Shown in pieces: positions 1-12,429 of a stretch of DNA of 64,000 nucleotides. The stretch is from NCBI RefSeq assembly GCF_009730915.1, contig NC_052480.1, positions 62,001-126,000 of the forward strand, in the 5' to 3' direction. Within the stretch, counting starts at the first letter, position 1. Every line of letters begins with the position of its first letter. The stretch is from Dioscorea cayenensis subsp. rotundata. Taxonomy: Eukaryota; Streptophyta; Magnoliopsida; Dioscoreales; Dioscoreaceae. The position numbers and the translations under genes are program-made. The notes beneath the pieces are model-generated. The model did no database searches. It was not told the DNA's origin and saw only the letters and a list, made by a program, of their open reading frames with translations.

Positions 1-326
1 NNNNNNNNNNNNNNNNNNNNNNNNNNNNNNNNNNNNNNNNNNNNNNNNNNNNNNNNNNNNNNNNNNNNNNNNNNNNNNNNNNNNNNNNNNNNNNNNNNNN
101 NNNNNNNNNNNNNNNNNNNNNNNNNNNNNNNNNNNNNNNNNNNNNNNNNNNNNNNNNNNNNNNNNNNNNNNNNNNNNNNNNNNNNNNNNNNNNNNNNNNN
201 NNNNNNNNNNNNNNNNNNNNNNNNNNNNNNNNNNNNNNNNNNNNNNNNNNNNNNNNNNNNNNNNNNNNNNNNNNNNNNNNNNNNNNNNNNNNNNNNNNNN
301 NNNNNNNNNNNNNNNNNNNNNNNNNN
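1..326. other. Assembly gap (N)
   Basis: All bases are N, so nothing can be said about this stretch. Confidence 1.
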
Positions 327-1592
327 GCTTAAAACAGAGGAACACCCTAAATGAAATCAGACATACTAAAAAGACACCCTTTTCTTTTTATGTGCCATCT
401 AATTATAACCAGACCTGGAATCTAGATTCAGATCCTTACCAACCGGATTCTTTAATGCTCGTATTTGCAACAATAAAAAAGAAAAACCTGCTCCATAACC
501 CCCATATTAGCTGACTGTTCTTCCTGCAAGGCTGTGGGATTTTGAATGATAGGCACAAGCCTTTGACTGGCACCGTTGATCCTCACCAACCGTTCCAAAT
601 TTGTTTTTGATTTGATCATGTGTATAATGAGTGAAATACTTTTGTGACATGCTTGACAACTAAATGATAAAATTAAGATAAAAGTTATATCATGCAGGCA
701 AACAAAAGGCTACGACAAACAAATTTTTAAAAATTGAACTTCCTTATCACACTGCTATAAATAATTATTCATTATTATAATTTTTTACATGAATATTTGA
801 AGACTCAGATATATAGCTATAAAACAATATATAAATTTTCTGAAGTTTTTTTCTATTATATCTAATTTCATTTAAAATTTATCACTTATTATTTTAGCTA
901 GTAACATCAGGAACAAAATGATACGCAATTTCTTTTAATTCGGCCTTCAAATCACATGGTTCAAAAACAATATGCTTGATTATACGTTTATGCTCATGGC
1001 TCTCATCCCTGCATAATTGCATATTTGTCACATGCATGTGTGTGGCCCTTGGTATGTTATGTATAACAATGAAAATAAAATTTTCAAATCATATGATATG
1101 ATCATAGTAAAAACATTATTTTACATGCTAATGTGTAAATTAGGCCTTGGTATTCTGGCATTTATTCATACTTAATTACAAATCTCAAAAATAAAAAACA
1201 AACAAACAAAGGATGGGTTTGGGCGATGCGCTTTTATTAGTCTGATCTAATGAAGTCAAAGGAGGAGGGATCACGGTAGCCATACGAGACTCATCTTGTT
1301 TATTGACAACGGGAAGCTAAGCAGGCGCAGCACAAGTTGAAGTGGTGGATGCAAATATGCTATATTTACTTGTGGCTGGTTTACGAAGCACAGAATATTC
1401 GCGTCATGTCGTGTAAGTTGTAACTCAACTTCCAGGCTCCAGGGGTAAGGGGGGATGGCTCAGTCACATTGATTGACGACTAGAATCAGAAATCGAAAAC
1501 ATCACCAAAAGAAAAAAAAGAAATACAAGAATAAATAAATAAATAAATAAAATAGAGCGAGAAGAAGAAGTTGATGCTGTGCAATGCACTGC
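327..1592. other. Intergenic, AT-rich, no gene seen
   Basis: The stretch is AT-rich with stops in all frames. I see no coding exon, RNA gene or clear mobile element. It presumably holds distal promoter sequence of the dehydratase gene that follows. Confidence 0.6.
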
Positions 1593-1620
1593 GGTAGGTG
1601 AGAGATTGACCCAACCAAAC
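1593..1620. promoter_or_regulatory. AC-element pair (R2R3-MYB sites) upstream of the dehydratase gene
   Basis: GGTAGGT at 1593-1599 is the reverse complement of the AC-I element ACCTACC. CCAACCAAAC at 1611-1620 contains the related ACCAAAC. AC elements are known binding sites of R2R3-MYB activators of phenylpropanoid genes. They lie about 90-110 bases upstream of the TATA box of a phenylalanine-forming enzyme, a fitting position. Binding itself is inferred. Confidence 0.5.
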
Positions 1621-1704
1621 ACCTCCTCCTCCTCCTCTAATTGGGTCCCATTCCTCCACCAATCTGGTTTCATTTTTCAATCAGACAAACTTTCTCTACC
1701 TCTC

Positions 1705-1712
1705 GTATAAAA
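1705..1712 (+). promoter_or_regulatory. TATA box of the arogenate dehydratase gene
   Basis: TATAAAAT lies about 215 bases upstream of the ATG. Transcription would start near 1735-1745, giving a 5' UTR of about 185 bases with GAA and GA runs. Confidence 0.6.
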
Positions 1713-1763
1713 TCCCCACCTTCTTACCCGCTGTCTCTCCTCAGCTTCATCCAAGCTCTGGGT

Positions 1764-1797
1764 GAAGAAGAAGAAGAAGAAGAAGAAGAAGAAGAAA
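1764..1797 (+). repeat. GAA microsatellite in 5' UTR
   Basis: About eleven uninterrupted GAA units lie in the inferred leader of the dehydratase mRNA, followed at 1820-1834 by a short GA run. Confidence 0.85.
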
Positions 1798-1924
1798 GAG
1801 GGAGACATTACCAATACCAGAGAGAGAGAGAGAGCTAGTCTCAAATTTGTCCTTTTATAGGAAACAGAAAATAATACATATAGACAAACAGAGAGACACA
1901 GAGAGGTATATAGAGTAAATTAAG

Positions 1925-3340
1925 ATGGCGGTGTTCCAATCCCTTATTGTCCCGAATCAAACTTTCATTCACCCCAAACCCAAAGTCAGACCCAGCACTA
2001 GTAGCATCCTCGTCCGACGATCCACCGCCATAAGTTCCATCTACCGCCCGGACTTGGGCGGTTCCGTTTTTCCCGGCGCCATTGGTGGCAACCGAGCTGA
2101 CTGGCTCAGCTCCTGCGCAATCCTCTCTAGCAAGATCTTGGCCTCCAATCAAAATGATCATGCTGATAACCCTCCCTCTGGTGGTGCCGACGATGCTTCC
2201 CACCATCTCACCACCGTCAACGGCCACAACTCCTCCACCGCCTCTGCCTCGCTGGATCTGGTCCCAATCGCCAATCTCCCGAAGCCGCTCACCATCGCCG
2301 ATCTCTCCCCTGCTCCAATGCATGGTAACCAGCTACGCGTGGCCTACCAGGGAGTCCCCGGCGCGTATAGCGAAGCGGCCGCTGGAAAGGCCTACCCCTA
2401 GCTGCGAGGCCATCCCCTGCGATCAATCTCGAAGTCGCTTTCCAGGCCGTCGAGCTCTGGATCGCGGATCGGGCTGTGCTTCCCGTGGAGAACTCGCTTG
2501 GTGGAAGCATCCACCGGAACTATGACCTCCTCCTGCGCCACCGCCTTCATATCGTCGGTGAAGTCCAGCTCCCCCGTCCACCACTGCCTCCTGGCCCTCC
2601 CCGGCGTCCGAAAGGAGTACCTGACCCGCGTGATGAGCCACCCCCAGGCCTTGGCCCAGTGCGAGCATACCCTCACCAGCCTCGGCCTCAACGTGGCCCG
2701 CGAGGCCTTCGACGACACTGCCGGAGCCGCTGAGTACGTGGCCACGAACGCGCTACGGGACACGGCGGCGATCGCATCGGCTCGTGCTGCGGAGCTTTAC
2801 GGTTTGCAGGTCCTGGCGGATGGGATTCAGGATGACTCCGGGAACGTGACACGATTCGTGATGCTGGCCCGGGAGCCCATCATCCCACGCACTGACCGGC
2901 CCTTCAAGACGAGTATTGTGTTTGCTCACGACCGCGAGGGCACCTCCGTCCTCTTCAAGGTCCTCTCTGCCTTCGCCTTCAGGAACATAAGCCTGACCAA
3001 GATCGAGAGCAGGCCTCATCGGCTCCGTCCCATCCGGCTCATCGATGATGCCAATGTGGGCACCGCCAAACACTTTGAGTACATGTTCTATGTGGACTTC
3101 GAGGCGTCCATGGCGGAGGTGCGTGCACAGAACGCTCTCGCAGAAATCCAGGAGTTCACTTCATTTCTCCGGGTTTTGGGCAGCTATCCAATGGATATGA
3201 CCCCTTGGATGTCATCATCTTCCTCTTCCTCTTCCTCTTCCACCTCACCTCCATCCTCACCGGCCCTCATAGTCCTATATCTTCCATACCACGCCTACCA
3301 AAGTACCAACCTCCTCCATACCATATCCATGTTGATGTAA
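1925..3340 (+). CDS. ADT: Arogenate/prephenate dehydratase, plastid (frame broken three times)
   Basis: It decarboxylates and dehydrates arogenate (or prephenate) in the last step of phenylalanine synthesis in the plastid. From the ATG at 1925 there is a Ser/Thr-rich transit peptide and linker of about 130 residues. The catalytic domain follows ([40 protein letters not shown] with the catalytic TRF), then the regulatory ACT domain ([24 protein letters not shown]). It is intronless, like several plant ADT genes. The frame is lost at 2395-2398 (CCCC where three C fit), near 2427 (one extra base) and at 2571-2575 (CCCCC where four fit). Together these are +3, so both ends share one frame and about 470 aa are implied. 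After YPMDMTPW at about 3205 comes an odd Ser run and a hydrophobic tail of about 45 residues not usual in the family. The three breaks may be sequencing errors or may make this a pseudogene. Confidence 0.9.
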
Positions 3341-4704
3341 CTAGTGTGTGCGCAGCGTGTGAGTGTTTCCGAATTCCGACTCGATGGCAAAAAGGAGGTG
3401 TTTGAACTTTGAACACCGCATGGCAACAACGAAAATGGGTGCCTGTTATTGTTAAGCCCTTTTATTATCATTATTATTATTATTATTATTATTACTTCTG
3501 TTCTGTACTGTACTGTACTACTCCACGTGTTTTGTTGATTTTACCATTTCCTGGGTTTCCAATCCATTTACTACTCACCAACCAACGCCCAAGGGGCACT
3601 TGTTGTGTTTGGTGGGCAGCGGCTGGTCGTCGACTCTCCCTCTGTTTGATGGGTCAAATCGAAACCTTTTTTACTTTGAAGCTATGATGTCATGTCATCA
3701 TATTATATTCGGACGCGAATCATTTAATTGATTGATTGACTCTCACTCCAGGGCTTTCCCATTCACATTCACCGAAATATTAGCGGACAAGTTAATCAAC
3801 ATCCTGAGTAAACGTTTATGTGGAGTATTAGATTAGTATTATGGAAGATGTTCGTCAAACGTGCATAGTTAGTTATTCAGCCTCGACAAGTGCAAAATCC
3901 AAAACATTTGTTACATTGTGGATTAGGACTGTGTCCGTCCGTTCTAATATGTAGTATTTGTTAAGGCCTTGCTGCTAGCTGGAGTTTCATATGTATTGGT
4001 TTACTAGCTCTATGTGGCATTGACTGATTAATGAACTTGTTAGTATGTGATTATGTTTTTATGGTAAATTGGTAACAGACTAACAGTAGAAGACAAATCA
4101 CCCAGATCAATGATCAAACAGGTTTCCAACTGTGGTAGGTAGATGAGATCATAAAGAATAATAAATATTCGACTCTTCAAGGAGTAATATTCTCTTTGTG
4201 ATTATTGATCCTTGGGATTATATTTAGATTTAGATTACTTAAAAGCGAGTTCAAAGTCAGCAACTAGAGATTCGAGACCCAAAGGCAGCCACGCGTGCGA
4301 AACTGCAGAGACTCCACCTAACTCATTGGAAATGACCAAACCAAATGAGACGTTTCTTCTTTCGAGTCCATTCCCCTTTGTACGTGTGGGCCTAAATTTT
4401 CAGGCAAGTCCTAAAGCGGTGGTAGTTGGTACTTGTTTTGTGTGTTCAGAGTCTGTAGAGAGTTTTTAAAAGTGTGAGAGAATTTGAGATGCTACGGTTG
4501 CTGCAATCTTTTGCAACTGAGTGAGTTTTTGATGATCACATCGTCATCGACATTGTTGACGTGGCCAACAACCTTAACGGGCTTTATCTGTAGAGAGTAG
4601 TAGACATCTCCTGGTGTGTCGAGATCAGCCCAGTTATGCTTTCATATGGCATGGGCTGTGCTGAAAGTAAAGCTTCAGACTTTGGGGCTCTTAATTTGTT
4701 AGTG

Positions 4705-5154
4705 GGCCTAGAGGAATAGAAATCCCTTGGAGTAGCAAATAGAAATTAATTTTCTTCGTATCTCTTTCTATGATTATTTATAATTTACCTATTTGAATGA
4801 TTTACTCCATGGCCTAGAGGAATAGAAATCCCATGGAGTAGCAAATAGAAATTAATTTTCTTCGTATCTCTTTCTATGATTGTTTATAATTTATTTTTAT
4901 TTTATTTTTTTTTTGAATAATAGACGACAAACGCCTTTTTTTATGAATATAAATAGTAGCAAACAGCACTGGAACCCGGATGTACAATATGAGAATAGTA
5001 TAGAAATCCCGGGTGAACAGTGTATGAACAGTATGTGAAACAGTACTGTTGGGGGGAGAGATTTGAACCCATGACCTCCCCTTACACTTTGGTGTCATAC
5101 CATTGGGCTATCCAATGGTTGAAATAATTTACCTATTTGAGTGATTTACTCCAT
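4705..5154. repeat. 106-bp tandem duplication, second copy split by a SINE
   Basis: The block 4705-4810 recurs from 4811 with only a few substitutions (CCCTTGG versus CCCATGG, GATTATTT versus GATTGTTT). The second copy runs to about 4893, is interrupted by the SINE, and resumes at 5124-5154 (ATAATTTACCTATTTGAGTG). The order of events is therefore duplication first, SINE second. Confidence 0.85.
4894..5123 (-). mobile_element. tRNA-derived SINE with target-site duplication
   Basis: Read on the minus strand, the head resembles a tRNA gene. An A box TAGCCCAATGG lies at 5100-5110 and a B box GGTTCAAATCT at 5059-5069, the spacing of a polymerase III internal promoter. The body runs to an A-rich tail at about 4895-4915. 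ATAATTTA flanks the element at 4886-4893 and 5124-5131 as an 8-base target-site duplication. It lacks a folded anticodon arm, so it is not a working tRNA gene. Confidence 0.8.
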
Positions 5155-6649
5155 GTTAAATAAATACGCTATCAACTTGCAATTTTTTTCTTTTTGGAGA
5201 AAAAAAATCATCAACCCAGTTTATACATTATAATAAAATATAAAAAAAAAATGTTGTCAGGCCGATGCCTTTTCTCATTTCATAATCCGATGCTTTTTTC
5301 TCATCTCATAATAACTTAGAAGAGTCTTTTGGGTGATATCAAATCAAATCAGGGTGTCCACTATGGCTATGGAGACCTGCCATATCTGCTCCTCTTGTTG
5401 CATAAAATATCCTTCTCGCCGTATAAATGCATATCTCCCCCACAACTATGATTATCTCAGTACACGTGGGATGCACAAACAATTTATTAAAAAAAAACCA
5501 ATGCCATTCTTTCATGCGCATGCTGCAAATTCCAAGGCTAATTTGGTGACTACTTATTGTTTCTGTAGTCAGTTAGTCGTGAAACGGAATGGAAGCTTTT
5601 TCTTTTTTTCATCTTGTGATAGAATGAAAATCCATTTCAAGTTGTTTGAGAACCATTGAATTAGTTAGGGTAATCAATTAATATGGCATGGGAGTCTAAA
5701 AGCAAGGTGTGGTGGTGTCACGTCCTTAGCAACTAGTGAATAATCTTTGGCTGGATGCTACCATACATCATATGGTGTGCAGATGGATTTTTGTATTAAT
5801 GATTTGGTCAGCCCCTTTATCCCACCATCTTTTTTCTTTTTCTTTGTTTGGTTGCCACAACTATTGTCTGTATTTGAGATATCTACCATATATATCTATA
5901 TATATAAATTTCAAAAATTAAATGTGTATGTATGCATGCATCCCGTGGGCGTGCGGAAGGACAGTTGTCAATGCAGTAATCTGACGCCACAGAACAAACG
6001 TTGACTCAGGGTGGCATTTATGTATAGTATGTCCAAGTCCAGAACAGGAATACGACGAAACAATGCGTGTACTGTGTAACTGCTCACCTTATTCGCACCA
6101 CCGCCTCACGAGCTCTTCATGGAATTGACCCAACACAACCCAACCCAACCCACCATGCCCAGTGGATTCCACTTCCCCAATCCATAAGACTAGTCCTCAT
6201 AATCAATAGGCTAAAGAGAAGGTTAGTGATGAGAAAGAGAATAGAGGTCAATAACTGTGAGTGAATATTACTTCTCACTGTGAAACTGAAGAAAGAAAGG
6301 TTAAGGAAGCCCTTGAAGAGTGCTGTTGTTATAGACATCGAAGAACAGGAACAGAACAGTGAGTCATAGCTACTCCAGATGCTACCCGAGTTGAGTGGAG
6401 AGTGGGGCCCGAAGTTCCTGGCAACCGTTTTGTTTTGGGCTTCTGGGTTCATCTCTGTCACGTGTGACCACATCAAGTGCGCATATATGCATTTATATCC
6501 CCCTCCAGTCCTCCACCACCATTCCCCCAGCCATCCTACTAATAATAACATACCATCCATCTCTCTGCTTCATTCCTAAATTAACTCTCTTCATCTCTCT
6601 GTTTCTTCATCACTAGTCTCATCTTATTCCAGCATTTAGATCTTCCACC

Positions 6650-7114
6650 ATGAAGATGAAGCAGCTGCAGGATAGATTTTACTGCCCCATTCTCTTCCTC
6701 ATAGTTGCCATCCTCCTGGCCATCCACACAGTGAAGGCCTCTCATGCACCAATGGAAGGTACTTGAAAGGCAAACAAGCACTCATTTTCATGCACACACT
6801 TGACTTTTGGCTGATGATATTGATGCTTTGCTTGCAGGAAGCAGAGATGGGGAACTGAAGATGACGGAAGAGTTTCCTTTGTCAAACGCGAGTGATGGAT
6901 ATCTCTTCTTTATAAGACACACCATCTTCATCTTCCTCCTTTGTTAATCATTTATGTCAAATAATTAATTCTCTTGTTTTTGTTTTACAATACCATGCTG
7001 CAGCTGATGGAATTGGAGAACTGTGAGACCACCGGAGATGATGAATGCATGAAGAGGAGGATGATGGACGAGGCCCATCTGGATTACATCTACACACAGC
7101 ACCACAAGCCATAG
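6650..7114 (+). CDS. PSK: Phytosulfokine precursor, 89 aa, three coding exons
   Basis: It encodes the secreted precursor of phytosulfokine, the tyrosine-sulfated pentapeptide growth signal YIYTQ perceived by PSKR receptor kinases. Exon 1 (6650-6758) gives a signal peptide of about 30 residues ([10 protein letters not shown], then a hydrophobic core). Exon 2 (6838-6887) gives the variable part [17 protein letters not shown]. Exon 3 (7004-7114) gives the conserved end: CETTGDDEC, the basic stretch [12 protein letters not shown], then YIYTQ at 7085-7099 and HHKP. The Asp before YIYTQ fits subtilase processing and acidic-residue-guided sulfation. Exon 1 to 2 is GT-AG. The only in-phase donor for exon 2 is AAC|GCGAGT, which implies a GC-AG intron (6888-7003). 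TATA-like sequence lies at 6483-6497. Confidence 0.92.
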
Positions 7115-7972
7115 AAGAATGGATGATCAGCCAACTACCCTATTTCATTATAAAAAGTATGCACCAGTGTTTGGATCGGAGATTCCGAGATGCTTCCCAA
7201 CAAATCTTATCATAGTAATCACCTTATAAACTACATATATATATATATATATATCAATATACATATAGATTTATGTAAGGATGTTCTGGCTAGCTGTCAC
7301 TGGAGCTGGTTTAATTAATTTAAGGTGGTGTGTCTTGTCTTTTTAATTTTTATGAGGTAGCTTCTTGATCTATACGCTCTTGTAACAATGAAAATGTCAG
7401 CGCGCGCGTGCTTGACAGAACACCCCCGTTAACAATGAAAGCCATTGTTCTCGGTTTTCTCCGTCCATTCAGTATTAATTTATTTTTTAATAATATTCTC
7501 GACTTGATGTGTGACTTCATATCTTTCCTCTGCACAGCAAGCAGAGAGAAGACGCCATATGAAGGTCTAGGTGATCAGAATAACTCACCTTCTGATCACA
7601 TCATCTTCTTTGAGAAAGCCTCTTCCTAATTTATCTTCTTATTCATTTAAATGGAAATAATAACAATAATAATAATAATATAATTAGAAAGTCACAAGTA
7701 GGGAATTATGCTGCAAACTACCTATAAGAAAGAAGAGCAGACATAAAGGAAGTAGTTCAAATGATAGTTTAGTTACTTTTGATGGGAATCTAGCATCTGC
7801 CTGTGTCTGTGCTCACCCCCACTACAGTAAATGATCAATCATCAATAAATTAAAGCATACTTTTCCTTTTTTCATCCTGTCTTCAATTTGTCCAAAGGGC
7901 TAAAGTGTCCTAGACAGAAGCTACACTGTTTGGTGTTTCTAATACTGATAACATAATAAATGAATAGCAACA

Positions 7973-8007
<35 letters not shown>

Positions 8008-9235
8008 CCCCCATTGTACGCAGTTGACCTGCATCCAAACTGGTAGGACTGACCTTTCAGAGTTCAGACCTTAACACCAGACAACGCCTACAAGTCATGA
8101 CAGAATGCAGCAAGTTTTGCATGTTAATGTGTTACTTCTTTGTATGCCAATCTTTCTACAAGAGATTTATATGGGCAAATATATATGTACACACATGACA
8201 CCTGCATGCAAGAGCAGGATGGCATTGATGAACAATGTGGCCCACTTCTTTTTCTATATTCTCTACCTTTTTATTTATTTGTTTATTCATTGACAAAAAG
8301 TTTGCCTGCTTTTTTCACAATATGCAAAACCATTTGGATCACGAGAACTATTGGGTCTCACATGTATCCCAATCAAGTAACCATCGTAGGAAATTTCAAG
8401 CAAGAACATAATTCCAGAAATGAGTGATTGTGAAAGAAAACCAACAAGCTGAACTTCATAAGACATCAAATAAGGAAGCCTGATCACTAAGACAAATCAA
8501 GGGACCAAACGCTTATCTTTTCATAAATAAGAGTACTATTTGTTAGCATCCAAAGAAACGACTCACATTCTTTCATGGATCCTTAAGGCATTAACTGATA
8601 GCTTTAGCATGAATGTGTATTTATCTTTTTTTATTTACCGATTTTTCAATGTTTATTATGTTATGGTTCTGCACTACAAAGAATTGCTTAATTTTTGCAT
8701 GGAGAAAAAAAGTCAGATGAACTCAAATCTTCATACAAAAGCGCTAATATATTCATGGTCACCAGCCTGCTTTCAAGAATTTAATTATGAGGAGCAACAC
8801 ACATGATATTCTACTTAACAATACTGAAGATATGAGACATAAATAGGCATAGAATTGACCAAACATGAAATGTGTACAAATAAATACCTGATCGAAGCCA
8901 AGAGAGAAAGAAAGAGTGCTGGAAGCACCAAGGACCAGATTCTTGCATAAGCCGTGCAAAGTTGAAAGCGACCCTGCAAATTCCACAACAACAATTTCTC
9001 AGTTAAATGTTTGCAAGTAGACAAAATTTGCTGATCAAGCTGCACTCCAGAAATAATGTAAGTCATCCAAGATTTTGTTCATTTTCAGTAAAAAACTTAT
9101 TAACATAAACCGTTGTCATATGAATGATATCGCCAATTAAAAATGAATATGTTATAAGAATAATAATAACTGTTCCAGTGATGGCACAAACGCAACCCAA
9201 GAGGATGCTAACTATCATCCTAAACACTAGAAGAC
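7115..9235. other. Intergenic region between PSK and HSF (tail to tail)
   Basis: It contains the PSK 3' UTR with a TA run at about 7232-7253, a short AAT run near 7662-7680 and a CT microsatellite at about 7976-8003. The right part is the inferred 3' UTR of the heat-shock factor. No coding exon is supported. Confidence 0.6.
8888..8973 (-). other. Possible spliced 3' UTR exon of the HSF gene
   Basis: On the minus strand an acceptor TTTGCAG|GG at 8973 and a donor GATCAG|GTATTT at 8888 bracket 86 bases of moderate GC content in an AT-rich surround. It lies 260 bases past the HSF stop. It has no open frame that continues the protein, so if real it is a non-coding exon. This is weak evidence. Confidence 0.25.
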
Positions 9236-12200
9236 TTATGGTTTATCAATTTTATCTGAATCTTCATCTGGCAGATCAATTTGGCTTTCACACTGATAGG
9301 AATAGGAATCTGCACTCAGAAACTCATCAATATGCAATCCTTCATCCAATGTCTGCAAGACGGGATCCCATAACTCAGAATATCCAGCAGCACCTTCCAG
9401 TTCAGGAACATTCTGATCAAGGTCCGCCCACAAATCCAGGCCAGAACTGAATGAGCTCCCTCCAATCTCGAGGCCCGTGCTCCAGGCTTCCATATCTCCC
9501 ATAGTAATATCTGTAGCAGAGGTAGCTGCATCAGGTAAGACTTTCTCTTGAGCAATAAATTCCGGAAATGGCATCGTAGTATCTTCACCTGGAGGAAATA
9601 TGGTTTCTGAAAGGGTTTTTCTCCGGACTGATATCCTCAGGAAACGATACATAGTATTCAGTGACAGCAAAGCTATCATCTGTTTGTAAGCTTACTTCTT
9701 GTGTGCAAGCATCAGAGGCTGGAGGCAATGGAGCCATTTCTAATCCGTCATGCTCTGAAGCTGCAAGAAGTACTTCTTTTTGTGCTTGGATCAAGACCAA
9801 GCTTCTCCACCATGTCTTCCAGAAAATTATCTTCAAGTGGTTTATGCACACCAGCTTGAATGCCCAGCTGCGAAGAAGATCCACCAACATCAACTGAACA
9901 TTGTCCATAATCCACAATTTTCTGTTCAAGGGATTTAACTGGCTCACTGCTGCAAGAGTGCTGCTTAAGGAATTTTCTTTTTGGCCCTGGCAGGTACAAT
10001 CTCTCTTTGTGCTTTTTTTGCTTCCTAATTTGGGCCAAGAATTCAGGATTCTGAAAAAACCCTCGCCAAAAAAATGTTACCATCTGCTTCTGCCTCCTTT
10101 CTGCTGATTGCATGCGCTGATTTAGGGAATCCACCTGTCGGATTGTTGCAAGGTGCTCCTGCTGCAACTGAAAAACCTCCTGCATCAATGATTTCTTTTC
10201 CCCTCTCAGCTTCTTAAGCTCAATTTCCAATCCAGATTGCTTCACTTCGGGTTTCACTTCATTAACTAAAGAATTAATAGGATTAACCATTTCCTGTCCC
10301 TGTGATGATCGGCGCCTGCGAATGTTCTTCAATAAAGGCCTGTTCCCTTGCAAGAAATCTTCATTAGCAAACTCCCATCGATCAGTATCAATCTTGCGAA
10401 AACCCTGATGAGAATAAATAAATAAATAAATAAATAAATAAAATGCAGCTAGATAATACCATAGAGGATTAGTAGCATGCTCCATTGAGTCAAAATATAG
10501 ACCATAAAAAAATTGAAGGTCAGAGATATCAAAAGCATATCCAATAAATACAAAGCAAATGAATAAGGAGAAAGAAGTCACTGCACACCAAAAGCCAACA
10601 CTAGTACACTTGAATTTTTCTCATGATCCTTGTGAGAATATTTAGTATCAATTTGTTACTTTATTTTACATAATTGTCTAAAAATGTTCTGCAAATTCTC
10701 AATAAGCAAAAGCTCCTATGCCTAGATAACATGCCTTTACATGCGTAAGGGCATTAACAGCAATAATAAGCACAGTTCCAACTGAAAAATAGATAGTGAC
10801 TTCATCATACTCGCTAAATAAAAGGTTTACTGAATGTGGAGATACTTGCCTCATCTATGCATTCATGTACCACGAGTGTTACAATAGAGGTAGGCCAAAG
10901 ACTAATGTAAAACAACTTATAACAGAGGTAGGGAGCCAATATATCACAAAATTCTGCACTACGATCTAAATCATTGAAGGTGGGAAAATATCACCACACT
11001 ACATACCTTACCACAAGATACAAGTTCTTGGAAGCACGAATGCATCATGAGGAATTTTTGAAGAAGAAATAGAATTACAAAGTGATATGCATGGTGTCTG
11101 GTGTTCAGTCATTGGTCAAAGAGGAAATCTAATGTCCCGCCTATAATATGAAGTTTCATAAAGAGTTTATCTCACACTGAAAGACCCACATTTTTAGGCC
11201 AGTCACTGATGAAGTAGAAGATGCGAAAGAAATGCATGAAGAGGATAAGAGTAGAAGCAGGTTATTGCAATGAAGGACGTCTGGGGGTGAAAAAAGAGGA
11301 GTGAATCCAAGAAACAAATCTCAAGAAGGAAAAGAAACATAAAGAAGAACGATCTTGGAATTCGATGGAAGATTTTACAATCTGCTTGAAATACGTACTA
11401 TATCTATGAATAAACATTTCACTGAGATATAACTCGAGATGCTTACCAGTAAACTGCCACTTTTACTCCAATAAATCATCTCCACTGCAACATGTTGTTA
11501 CAATCAACATTTTATAACTTGCCATGTACTAAATGATGGAGCTAGATTTCAGCAACTGCTCATGCTTTGAGTCCATGTACTTTATAATTATGTAAGGAAT
11601 TATAATAACCATTAATTGTTATATATATATATATATATATAGAGATATATAATTTTCAGAACAATTTCAGAGTACAAGAGAAACATCAAATAAACTCATA
11701 CAAATCATGGTTGAGTGACAACAGAGAATTCACAATTTTATAACAATCGCATCATATTAAAGTGATGACGACAGAAATAATAACTACAGAATTGTATAAA
11801 GGATACACAGCGGTTCTACAGAATCCTCCTCGGAAGCAATCTACAGAACAAAGATTGATCATTTGAATCAAATAGGCATAATCAGAAATAAAAAAATTAT
11901 AGAGAAAAACAAAAAGGGGGGAAAAAAAAGAGTAAAATACACCGCATATAAATAAGAAACATTGATCAAAGGTTGAAATACGCACATAAGTATTGAGCTG
12001 CCGGATGAAACTGGAGAAATTGTTGTGCTTGAAATGCCGGGGCAGGATAGACATGGAGAACTCTGCAGGGTCCCACACGATGAAGCTCAAACCATTCGGA
12101 CCCCACGAGATCAGCCGATCAAGGACGGGATCATCAACCAGGTCATAGGTCTTGGACAGGAACGGCGGGATGGGAGAACTTTGAAGAGCCTCAAGAGGCC

Positions 12201-12381
12201 GAGGGAGTTCCGGAACTTCTCCGCTGGCCTCACTGGGAAGAGTCGAACACGAAGATGAAGGGCCCGAAGACAAAAGCGGGATCTTCTCCGCCAAGGCATG
12301 AGCTTTTTGGGGAAAATCTAAATTTCCACCCGTAATTTCAATCTTAAGCTCCCTTGATAAAGGAGACGATGGGATTTCCAT
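9236..12381 (-). CDS. HSFA3: Class A heat-shock transcription factor, HSFA3-like, two exons
   Basis: It is a nuclear activator of heat-stress genes that binds nGAAn elements as a trimer. Exon 1 (12381-11986) codes for residues 1-132 and ends inside the DNA-binding domain ([35 protein letters not shown]). Exon 2 (10404-9236) resumes with [15 protein letters not shown], the phase-0 intron position conserved in all plant HSFs. The HR-A/B coiled coil follows ([24 protein letters not shown]), then a basic NLS (PGPKRKFLK) and Trp-containing acidic activation motifs near the C terminus ([18 protein letters not shown]). The family KIDTDRW and tryptophan-type AHA motifs favour HSFA3; A2 is the alternative. 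Runs at 10068-10074 (7 A, 5 fit), 10054-10059 (6 A, 5 fit), 9777-9781 and 9616-9620 (5 T, 4 fit) break the frame. About 519 aa are implied otherwise. Confidence 0.88.
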
Positions 12382-12429
12382 CAATGGAGTAGAGGAGGAG
12401 AAGGCAAAGCTCGATCTAGTACCCTGACA

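Larger units (their letters stand above)
3341..6480. other. Intergenic region with a tandem duplication and a SINE
   Basis: Apart from the duplicated block and SINE listed separately, an ATT run at 3469-3494 and a short direct repeat (GCCGATGC...TCTCAT) at 5261-5311, I see nothing I can support. There are no convincing coding exons. Confidence 0.6.

Noticed and set aside
5339-5659. 108-residue frame on the plus strand
   Set aside because: No motif, no splice context and low-complexity AT-rich sequence.
10405-11985. Possible extra gene inside the HSF intron
   Set aside because: The sequence has no exon-like stretch; its length is normal for an intron at this position.
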